A stretch of 5,272 bases of DNA from Thermoplasmata archaeon (GTDB lineage Archaea > Thermoplasmatota > Thermoplasmata > Lutacidiplasmatales > UBA184), in NCBI GenBank assembly GCA_030043545.1, contig JASHXM010000223.1:1-5272 (forward strand), written 5' to 3'. The notes under the pieces were generated by a model. The model ran no database searches, was not told the origin of the DNA, and worked only from the letters and a program-made list of their open reading frames with translations. The position numbers were made by a program, and so were the translations under genes. Shown piece by piece: positions 1 through 5,213 of the stretch (positions are counted from its first letter, which is position 1; the number at the start of each line of letters is the position of its first letter).

Positions 1-81
1 CAGACGTTCGCCACGAGCGACCGGACCGAGGGGATGCGGGCGTTCCTGGAGCGGCGGAAGCCGCGGTTCGAGGGAAAGTAG
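1..81 (+). CDS. Enoyl-CoA hydratase/isomerase (crotonase) family protein, C-terminal end only
   Basis: Only the last 26 codons and the TAG stop (79-81) lie in the window; the gene starts upstream of base 1. The readable tail runs FATSDRTEGMRAFLERRKP and then RFEGK. The pattern F-A-T-x-D-x-x-E-G-M-x-A-F-L-E-x-R-K-P-x-F-x-G-K is the highly conserved C-terminal signature of crotonase-fold acyl-CoA hydratases. Family knowledge: these soluble cytoplasmic enzymes hydrate trans-2-enoyl-CoA in beta-oxidation, amino-acid degradation or related CoA pathways. The exact substrate cannot be read from the tail because the oxyanion-hole and catalytic residues are outside the window. The gene converges on gcvH with a 10-base gap (82-91), so it is not in the same transcript. 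Confidence 0.82.
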   Translation, partial: QTFATSDRTEGMRAFLERRKPRFEGK

Positions 82-91
82 TTCCCGCGGG

Positions 92-487
92 TCACGCGCC
101 CGACGCGACGTGGGCGCGGTAGGCGTCCGCGGAGAGGAGCGTCGACGGATCGAGCGGGGCGGCGAGCTCGACCTTGACGAGCCACCCGGCCCCGTACGGC
201 TCCCGATTGACGAGCTCGGGGTGCGCCTTCAACGCCCCGTTCACCTCGACGATCTTCCCCGCCGCCGGCGCGTAGACGTCCGCCACCGTCTTCACCGACT
301 CGAGGACGAGCGCGCCCGCGCCCGCCGCGACTGCCTTGCCGACGGCAGGCAGATCGACGAACACGATGTCGGTGAGCTGCGACTGGGCGTGGTCGGTGAT
401 CCCGATCGTGGCGACCCGACCGTCGAGCCGGACCCACTCGTGGCTCTTCGTGTAGCGGAGCTCCGCGGGGATCTCGCCGGTCTCCAT
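92..487 (-). CDS. gcvH: Glycine cleavage system H protein (lipoyl carrier)
   Basis: Encodes 131 residues, the usual length for GcvH. The protein carries the lipoyl arm that takes the aminomethyl group from the P protein (glycine decarboxylase), presents it to the T protein, and is reoxidised by the L protein. Visible signatures are the N-terminal RYTKSHEWVR (residues 11-20), the ITDHAQ(S)QL(T)DIVFVDLP stretch (30-47), the lipoylation motif ESVKTVADVYAP (63-74) with the acceptor lysine at K66, and the C-terminal NREPYGAGWLVKVE (94-107). The NxxPYGxGW motif favours true GcvH over the LbpA-type lipoyl proteins of sulfur oxidation. The ATG at 487-485 overlaps the ahcY stop by one base (TGATG), so translation is probably coupled. 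A purine-rich AGGAAGGGA lies just upstream as a weak ribosome binding site. No genes for the P, T or L proteins are in view. Confidence 0.96.
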   Translation of the reverse strand: METGEIPAELRYTKSHEWVRLDGRVATIGITDHAQSQLTDIVFVDLPAVGKAVAAGAGALVLESVKTVADVYAPAAGKIVEVNGALKAHPELVNREPYGAGWLVKVELAAPLDPSTLLSADAYRAHVASGA

Positions 488-1719
488 CAGGTCCCTTCCT
501 GCCACGAGCGATTGTACTTGAGCTGTGCCGCCGTCGGCTCGTCGATCGCGACCCCCATCGGCGCCATCGCCGCGCGCGCGACCGCCCGGTCGAGCTCCTC
601 CGGCACCGCGTGGACCTTCGCCGCCATCGTCCGCCCGTGGCGGGCCAGGTGCTCGGCGGAGAGCGCCTGGAGGGCGAACGACAGGTCCATGATCTCGACC
701 GGATGGCCCTGGCCGGTCGCCAGGTTCACGAGGCGGCCGTCCCCGATCAGGTAGACCCGGCGACCGTCCGCGAACCGGTACTCCTCGACGAGGGGACGCG
801 CCTCGCGGTGGCTCACGGCGAGCCCTTCGAGCTCGGGCTTCGAGATCTCGACGTCGAAGTGGCCCGCGTTCGCGAGCAGGCAGCCGTCCTTCATCACCTT
901 GAAATGCTCGCCGCGGACGACGCCGGTCGTCCCCGTGACGGTGACGACGAGGTCCGCCTCCCGGGCCGCGTCGAGCATCGGACGCACTCGGAAGCCGTCC
1001 ATCCGCGCCTCGAGGGCCCGAACCGGGTCGACCTCGGTGACGATCACGTCCGCACCCAGGCCGCGAAGCCGCGCGGCGACGCCCTTGCCGCACCAGCCGT
1101 ACCCCGCGACGACCGCCACCTTCCCGGCGATCAGGACGTTCGTCGCCTGGGTGATCCCTTCGACGGCCGACTGACCGGTGCCGTAGCGGTTGTCGAACAG
1201 GTGCTTCATCGGCGAGTCGTTGACGACGATCGCCGGGAAGAGGAGCTTCCCGTCGCGCTCGAGGGCCCGCAGCCGGGTCACCCCGGTGGTCGTCTCCTCC
1301 GTCGCGCCCCGGATCCGCCCCCGGCTACCGCGCTCCGTGTGGATGTGGGCCACCAGGTCCGCCCCGTCGTCGATCACGACGTCCGGGTCGGCCTCCGCGA
1401 GCGTCCGGATCGCCGCCTGGAACTCCGCCACCGACTCGCCCTTCCGCGCGAGGGTCTCGACCCCCGCCTCCCGGACCGCCGCGACGGCGTCGTCGTCCGT
1501 CGAGAGCGGGTTGCCGGCCGCGAGCCGGACCGTGGCGCCCCCGGCCGTGAGCGCCAGGGCGAGGATGCACGTCTTCGCCTCGACGTGCAGGACCGCGGAG
1601 ATCGTGAGGCCGTCGAACGGCCGCTCGGCCTCGAACCGGCGGCGGATCCCCTCGAGGACCGGCATCCGGGAGCGGGCCCAGTCGAGCTTGAGGCGTCCCC
1701 GCGCGAGATCTCCCGTCAT
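487..1719 (-). CDS. ahcY: Adenosylhomocysteinase (S-adenosyl-L-homocysteine hydrolase)
   Basis: A 410-residue cytoplasmic NAD-dependent enzyme that reversibly splits S-adenosylhomocysteine into adenosine and homocysteine, relieving product inhibition of SAM methyltransferases. Family residues are all recognisable: LHVEAKT with H45; DDGADL (117-122); EETTTG with E142 and the NAD-contacting threonines 143-145; NDSPMKHLFDNRYG with K172, D176 and N177; the Rossmann loop GYGWCGKG (206-213); NAGHFD with H287; and GQGHPVEIMDLSFALQ with H339. The protein is full length for the short archaeal/Thermotoga class, which ends in SW(E/Q)EGT and lacks the longer C-terminal extension and insert of bacterial and eukaryotic enzymes. 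The ATG at 1719-1717 is preceded by a TATA-like box about 32 bases upstream and no Shine-Dalgarno sequence, fitting a leaderless or very short-leader start. It heads a two-gene unit with gcvH. In some archaea this family acts on S-inosylhomocysteine instead; sequence alone does not decide. Confidence 0.96.
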   Translation of the reverse strand: MTGDLARGRLKLDWARSRMPVLEGIRRRFEAERPFDGLTISAVLHVEAKTCILALALTAGGATVRLAAGNPLSTDDDAVAAVREAGVETLARKGESVAEFQAAIRTLAEADPDVVIDDGADLVAHIHTERGSRGRIRGATEETTTGVTRLRALERDGKLLFPAIVVNDSPMKHLFDNRYGTGQSAVEGITQATNVLIAGKVAVVAGYGWCGKGVAARLRGLGADVIVTEVDPVRALEARMDGFRVRPMLDAAREADLVVTVTGTTGVVRGEHFKVMKDGCLLANAGHFDVEISKPELEGLAVSHREARPLVEEYRFADGRRVYLIGDGRLVNLATGQGHPVEIMDLSFALQALSAEHLARHGRTMAAKVHAVPEELDRAVARAAMAPMGVAIDEPTAAQLKYNRSWQEGT

Positions 1720-1733
1720 CGGCCGCGCGGCCG
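1720..1733. promoter_or_regulatory. Perfect 14-bp palindrome at the predicted ahcY transcription start
   Basis: CGGCCGCGCGGCCG is its own reverse complement and abuts the ahcY start codon, covering the predicted transcription start. It could be an operator for a dimeric repressor or an mRNA hairpin at the start codon. In DNA this GC-rich a 14-bp palindrome somewhere in the window is not surprising, so only its location makes it worth noting. Confidence 0.25.
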
Positions 1734-1750
1734 CGGGAGCCGCACCCCGA

Positions 1751-1758
1751 CATATAGG
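1751..1758 (-). promoter_or_regulatory. TATA-like box of the ahcY-gcvH unit
   Basis: Read on the minus strand the bases are CCTATATG, the only clearly A/T-rich patch in a 99-base, otherwise extremely GC-rich gap. Archaeal TATA boxes sit about 25 bases before the transcription start, which would place initiation near 1728, some 8-9 bases before the ahcY ATG. With no Shine-Dalgarno sequence, this fits a near-leaderless mRNA. The upstream BRE region is not purine/A-rich as in the consensus, so the call rests on composition and spacing. Confidence 0.55.
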
Positions 1759-1760
1759 CT

Positions 1761-1774
1761 CTCGCCGGGGCGAG
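1761..1774. other. Short inverted repeat between the surface-protein gene and the ahcY TATA box
   Basis: CTCGCC-GG-GGCGAG forms a 6-bp inverted repeat with a 2-base spacer (effectively a 5-bp stem with a 4-base loop in RNA). It lies 45-58 bases past the stop of the surface-protein gene and directly upstream of the ahcY TATA-like box. It could be a factor-binding site in the BRE region or part of a 3' end structure. There is no T-tract after it on the minus strand, so a standard archaeal terminator is not supported. Confidence 0.2.
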
Positions 1775-1818
1775 CCCTCCCGCGCGACGAGGCGCGCGCG
1801 TCGCGAGGGCCGGCGCTC

Positions 1819-4800
1819 CTACGTAGGGGGGGGCCGCGACGGCTCGGCCGGGCGGCCTCCGCCTGGGGGCCGGCGGAGCCACAGGACGACCACCGTCGCC
1901 GCAAGCGCCGCGGTGAGTGCCACGAGCCCGAGCTCCGCGTAGGCGGCGTCGGCGGGCAGCCCGCGGGCGGGCGCCGGGCTCGCCGCCGGAGTGACGGTGA
2001 CCGAGAGCGGGATGGACGAGGCGTGCCCGCCGAGCGCATCCGTGACGGTCAGGGTCACGACATAGACCCCGGGGGACGTCGGTTCGCACGTGATCACCGC
2101 CGCGTCCGCGGCGAAACAGCCGGTGGGGAGTCCGCTCCACAGGAAGGTGTACGGCGCGAGCCCGCCGTACGCCCACGCGCTGAAGGTCAGCGCGCTCCCG
2201 GCGGCCACCGACGACGCGCTGGCCCCGGCGATCGGGCTCAGGAGCGGGCGGAGGACCGTCACCGCGACGGGGGCGCTCGTGGTCGACGCCCCGAGGCTGT
2301 CGGTCACCGTGAGGGAGACCCCGAACGTACCGAGGGTTTCCGGCGTGCAGGTCGCGGTCGTCCCGACCTCGACGCATCCGGACGGCAGCCCGTGCCAGAC
2401 GTACGTGAACCCTCCTACACCCCCGGACGCCGAGACCGAGAAGTTCACCTCGCCACCGGCCTCGAGCTCGGTGACGTTCGCGAACGTCGGCCCGAGGGCG
2501 AGCGGCGCGGCGACGACGAGGGACCGGGAGCTCGAGACGACGTCGCCGATCCCGTCGGTGACGGTGAGGGTGACCTCGTACGTTCCGGGAGACGCGTACG
2601 TGTGGTACGGCGTCGAATTGCTGCTGGTCGCGCCGTCGCCGAACGACCAGCGGTACGCGACCGAGCCGATCGGCTCGGAGACGGCCGAGGTGAAGTGGGT
2701 CGGCACGCCGGCCTCGGCGGCGGCGGTCGAGAACGAGACGGAGAGCGGGTTGACGACGCCGAACGTGCCGACCGCCGATACGGTCGAGTTCGCGTCGAAG
2801 AGGCCGACGAGCCGGTCGTAGCGCGTCGGCGTCTGCTCGGCGTAGAAGGTGACCGGCCCGGTCGGGAGATCGGCCGGGAGTGCGACCGGGGAGCACGAGA
2901 ACGTCCCGGCGCCGTCGACGTACGCCGTGCAGACGGTCGGCCCGTCGAGGCCGAGGGTCACCGAGACGTCCTCCTCGAGCGGCAGGCATCCCGAGAATCC
3001 GCAGTCCTGGGAGCTCGCCCAGCCGGTGCCGTTCACGATGACCACGGACCCGGTGGGCCCCGTCGCCGGAGTGACGTTGAGCGAGGGGGTGACCGTGAAC
3101 GTGTCCGTCGCGACAACCCCGCCCGCCGTGAGGTTGGCATAGACCGTTCCGACGCCGCCGGTGATCACCGGCGTGGCGGCCTCGCACGACCCCGAGCCGT
3201 TCGGGTTCGTCGTGAGGGTGCAGAGCGTCACCTGGTACGGCGTGCCGACCGACAGGAATCGCGGGGCGAAGTTGATGACGATCGAGGCGTCCGACGGCGC
3301 CCCGGTGACGTCGACGAGCGCCGGCCCCCCGACCGACTGCGAGACGGGCACGACGCTGACGTTCGCGAGGACCGAGATGTTCGTCTCCGCCCCGTCCGCG
3401 GAACGATAGAGGTAGATGCCGGCGGGGAGCGCCGGCACGGAGAGTTCGCACATGTAGCCAAAGCCGTGCGGCGCGGGCGCCGGGCACCCGGTCCCCCCGG
3501 GACCGGTGATCGCCGGCCCGGTCGCCCCGACGATGCCGTACTCCGTCACGTTGAGCAGCTGCCCGACCGAAGCGAAGTACGGGCGGACGATCAGGGTCGG
3601 CAGGATCCGGACCGTTCCCCCGCCCGCGATCAGACCGTTCTCCTGACTGACGGAGAAGTCGAAGTTGCCGGCGAGCGCGCCGGGGGAGATCTCGTATCCG
3701 CACACCGAGGTCCCGACCGGGGTGGCGGGGGTCGTGCACGAGGGGGGATAGTTCGGATTGTTCCACGCGATCGACCAGTCGACGGGTTCGTTCGGGATCA
3801 GCCCGGTCACGAGGAATCCCACGCTCGTGAACGCCGGGAGTCCCCGGGCGGGGATGTAGAGCTTGACCGGACCTTCGAAGTGGCCCGTAGTGTATAGGTC
3901 GCTGACGCCGACCGGGAGCGGCGTGCGGGCCCGCATCCAGTTGAACAGGATGGAGCTGTTGCCGCCCTCCCCGTACGCCGCCGTGAGGCCGCACAGATGG
4001 AGGTGGGGGCTCTCCGAGAACGGGTTCCCCCCCGACGTGTTGTACACGACCACGGAGCGGGTCGACGCGGCCCCGTACTGGGTCAGTGCGACCGTCCCCG
4101 GCAGCGCGCTCGAGCTGACGCCGCCGTACGAGATCGTCGCGTAGCTCCAGGTCGAGCCGGAGGAGCTTCCGTTGAGACCGGAGGCCGCAACCGTCGTGGT
4201 CCCGAACGCCTCGGTGAGGTAGTTGGCGCTGCTGAAGAAGCCGTACCGGAGGTCGACGGAGCCGGAGACGTTGGCGGGACTCGGGTTCCCGGCGAAATCG
4301 GAGCAGAGGCCGGCCGCCCCCAGCCCCTGCGACGGGGTGAGCGACTCGAAGTTCGTCTCCACGACGGTCGGGCCGACCGGCATCTCGGCGGCGAGATACC
4401 AGAAGCCGACGGTGCCGGAGGCGAATCCCGACCCCTGGCTCATGTCGAGCGCCCCGACCGTGCCGCCGCTCGCGGCGCCGGCGTAGGGGACGCCCGAGAG
4501 CTCGCTCAGGTTCGTGCCGACGTCGACGAAGTCGGAGAGCGGGGTCAGGCCGTTCGCGTACGCCGAAAAGACGAGCGGACCGTCGTCGTACTCCCCGTAC
4601 ACCGGGGAGAGCTGGGGCGCCTCGCCCCACGGGCCGTTGGGGGAGAACATCGACGTCGCGAGCGGCTCGAAGCCGAGCAGCAGCGACTGGGTCGCGCCGG
4701 ACGCGATCGCGTAGGGGAGATTGACCCAGGCCGCCATCTCGGAACTGTCGTACGACTCGAGCCAGGCGTCGATCGGCGTCCCGTTCGGGTAGAGCACGAT

Positions 4801-5154
4801 GAGGTTCTGGAGGTTCGCGGCGAGGTGGGCGCTCCACGCGCCGGTCGTGAGGTTCAGGAGGAGCGGCGTCCCGCCGGGGATCGCTCCGCCGTCCGCCGTG
4901 ACGTTCACGTACGCGAAGCCGGCGAGCGGACCCGGGATCCCGATCAACGCCGGGAGCTCGCCCGACGGCGAGACGACCGCGAGACGGGGCGCGGCGCCCG
5001 CGGCCCCGGGCGCCGACGCGGCGATGGAGATCCATCCGCCGCTGCCGGCCACGGTGACCAGGGCCAGGACGACGGCGAGACGGCGAACCCGGGCGAGCGG
5101 TCGGGCGCGGGAGAGGACGGTCCTTCGGACGGCGCCGGCGATGCGGGAGCGCAT
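1819..5154 (-). CDS. Large membrane-anchored surface protein: DUF2341-like head, Ig-like array and three PKD domains
   Basis: A 1111-residue protein predicted to be exported and held in the membrane by a C-terminal helix. Order: arginine-rich n-region (1-25) and hydrophobic signal core (26-47); DUF2341-like segment (about 75-200) including LIVLYPNGTPIDAWLES and AAWVNLP, followed by VYGEYDDGPLVFSAY; a possible lectin-like region to about 410 with C284 and C388; four Ig-like segments (428-800), each with a C-X11-C pair; PKD domains at about 801-883 (WSFGDG 836-841), 884-968 and 969-1056; transmembrane helix 1074-1092; then RRPPGGG and a short Pro-rich tail. It has 19 N-x-S/T sequons, all before residue 905, and 16 cysteines, an even number. 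PKD and Ig-like folds in archaea usually form stalks for adhesion or envelope contact; no catalytic motif is visible, so the ligand is unknown. The ATG is the only plausible start: the next Met is residue 140, past the signal. Confidence 0.9.
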   Translation of the reverse strand: MRSRIAGAVRRTVLSRARPLARVRRLAVVLALVTVAGSGGWISIAASAPGAAGAAPRLAVVSPSGELPALIGIPGPLAGFAYVNVTADGGAIPGGTPLLLNLTTGAWSAHLAANLQNLIVLYPNGTPIDAWLESYDSSEMAAWVNLPYAIASGATQSLLLGFEPLATSMFSPNGPWGEAPQLSPVYGEYDDGPLVFSAYANGLTPLSDFVDVGTNLSELSGVPYAGAASGGTVGALDMSQGSGFASGTVGFWYLAAEMPVGPTVVETNFESLTPSQGLGAAGLCSDFAGNPSPANVSGSVDLRYGFFSSANYLTEAFGTTTVAASGLNGSSSGSTWSYATISYGGVSSSALPGTVALTQYGAASTRSVVVYNTSGGNPFSESPHLHLCGLTAAYGEGGNSSILFNWMRARTPLPVGVSDLYTTGHFEGPVKLYIPARGLPAFTSVGFLVTGLIPNEPVDWSIAWNNPNYPPSCTTPATPVGTSVCGYEISPGALAGNFDFSVSQENGLIAGGGTVRILPTLIVRPYFASVGQLLNVTEYGIVGATGPAITGPGGTGCPAPAPHGFGYMCELSVPALPAGIYLYRSADGAETNISVLANVSVVPVSQSVGGPALVDVTGAPSDASIVINFAPRFLSVGTPYQVTLCTLTTNPNGSGSCEAATPVITGGVGTVYANLTAGGVVATDTFTVTPSLNVTPATGPTGSVVIVNGTGWASSQDCGFSGCLPLEEDVSVTLGLDGPTVCTAYVDGAGTFSCSPVALPADLPTGPVTFYAEQTPTRYDRLVGLFDANSTVSAVGTFGVVNPLSVSFSTAAAEAGVPTHFTSAVSEPIGSVAYRWSFGDGATSSNSTPYHTYASPGTYEVTLTVTDGIGDVVSSSRSLVVAAPLALGPTFANVTELEAGGEVNFSVSASGGVGGFTYVWHGLPSGCVEVGTTATCTPETLGTFGVSLTVTDSLGASTTSAPVAVTVLRPLLSPIAGASASSVAAGSALTFSAWAYGGLAPYTFLWSGLPTGCFAADAAVITCEPTSPGVYVVTLTVTDALGGHASSIPLSVTVTPAASPAPARGLPADAAYAELGLVALTAALAATVVVLWLRRPPGGGRPAEPSRPPPT
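1879..1935 (-). other. C-terminal transmembrane anchor of the surface protein
   Basis: Residues 1074-1092 (ELGLVALTAALAATVVVLW) form one hydrophobic helix, preceded by an Ala/Pro-rich linker (1057-1071) and followed at once by L-R-R and a proline/glycine-rich tail of about 18 residues. By the positive-inside rule the N-terminal bulk is outside and the tail in the cytoplasm. There is no PGF-type sorting motif for an archaeosortase. Confidence 0.8.
1987..2754 (-). repeat. Tandem array of three PKD domains
   Basis: Domain 1 (about 801-883) is canonical: WSFGDG at 836-841, then PYHTYASPGTYEVTLTVTDG. Domains 2 (884-968) and 3 (969-1056) are closely related to each other. They replace WxFGDG by W-[HS]-GLP-[ST]-GC (920-927 and 1006-1013), with a second cysteine 9-10 residues later (936, 1023) and the same ending G-x-[FY]-x-V-[ST]-LTVTD-[SA]-LG. 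The duplicated domains are membrane-proximal, leading into the Ala/Pro linker and the transmembrane helix. Confidence 0.85.
2755..3873 (-). repeat. Four Ig-like segments each with a C-X11-C cysteine pair
   Basis: Residues 428-800. Cysteine pairs 473/485, 557/569, 645/657 and 742/754 are each exactly 12 residues apart, and successive pairs start 84, 88 and 97 residues apart. Segments 2 and 4 align best around the second cysteine: CELSVPALPAG (569-579) against CSPVALPADLPTG (754-766). Segment 4 also has an IPT/TIG-like opening, LNVTPATGPTGSVVIVNGTGW (692-712), and an extra C718/C723 pair. The repeats are diverged at protein level and show no direct DNA repeat that I can see. Each pair probably forms a local disulfide. 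Confidence 0.6.
4555..4983 (-). other. DUF2341-like N-terminal domain region of the surface protein
   Basis: Residues 58-200. The layout recalls DUF2341: a first beta strand with dG (FAYVNVTADGG 80-90), a strand plus turn with sidechain-rich Gly-Thr (YPNGTPIDAWLESYD 122-136), the WVNLP strand (143-147), a small-residue turn and a final strand (ATQSLLLGFEP 154-164). It is followed by the VYGEYDDGPLVFSAY segment (185-199), which commonly comes after DUF2341 before a concanavalin-like domain. This is recognition by pattern only, from memory of the family, without a profile search. Confidence 0.5.
5014..5079 (-). other. Signal peptide hydrophobic core of the surface protein
   Basis: Residues 26-47 run LAVVLALVTVAGSGG and then WISIAAS, preceded by a long n-region rich in arginine (R2, R4, R10, R11, R16, R18, R22, R24, R25). 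This fits Sec-dependent export. The RRLAVV stretch lacks the F-L-K of a twin-arginine motif, so Tat export is not supported. A small-residue segment (ASAPGAAGAAP, about 46-56) follows and could hold a cleavage site; an uncleaved N-terminal anchor is also possible. Confidence 0.7.
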
Positions 5155-5174
5155 GGCCCCCGAGCGACGCCGCC

Positions 5175-5180
5175 CTTATC
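5175..5180 (-). promoter_or_regulatory. Possible TATA-like box of the surface-protein gene
   Basis: On the minus strand this reads GATAAG within CAGATAAGGG, centred about 23 bases upstream of the ATG at 5154. That spacing would put the transcription start at or near the ATG, i.e. a leaderless mRNA; the bases before the ATG (TCGGGGGCC) are not a good Shine-Dalgarno sequence. The match to an archaeal TATA consensus is weak, and the gene could instead be read through from the zinc-ribbon gene 59 bases upstream. Confidence 0.35.
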
Positions 5181-5213
5181 TGACCTTGGTTGCGACGCGT
5201 TTTGGGTGGTGCG

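Noticed and set aside
24..29. Twin-arginine export considered for the surface protein because of the RRLAVV stretch (residues 24-29 of that protein).
   Set aside because: The consensus S-R-R-x-F-L-K is not met beyond the two arginines, and the hydrophobic core is typical of Sec signals.
95..118. Inverted repeat CGCGCCC/GGGCGCG with a 10-base loop near the gcvH 3' end, considered as a terminator.
   Set aside because: It lies within gcvH codons before the stop, is not followed by a T-tract, and such stems are common at this GC content.
92..1093. A longer 333-codon reading of the gcvH frame starting within ahcY.
   Set aside because: The part before residue M at 487 is Arg/Gly/Pro-rich shadow sequence inside ahcY. 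The GcvH family begins near the ATG at 487, which gives the normal length, so a fusion is not supported.
1716..2039. A 107-codon - strand frame over the 3' end of the surface-protein gene and the gap before ahcY.
   Set aside because: It overlaps the transmembrane and tail codons in another frame, is Arg/Ser/Pro-rich, and shows no motif.
3488..3506. An 8-bp perfect stem with a 3-base loop inside the surface-protein gene.
   Set aside because: It encodes a Gly/Pro-rich loop and is readily explained by GGN/CCN codon complementarity. It is far from any gene end.
610..3897. A very long (1095-codon) open frame on the + strand, antisense to ahcY and most of the surface protein.
   Set aside because: Its translation is a low-complexity run rich in Arg, Asp, Gly and Pro with no domain. 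It crosses the boundary between two well-supported genes and their gap. Long antisense frames are expected where GC content is this high because stop codons are rare.
1325..5035. A 1236-codon open frame on the - strand in another frame over the surface protein and part of ahcY.
   Set aside because: It is composed almost wholly of Arg/Gly/Asp/Ala, has no recognisable motif, and overlaps genes whose own frames carry clear family signatures. It is a GC-driven shadow.
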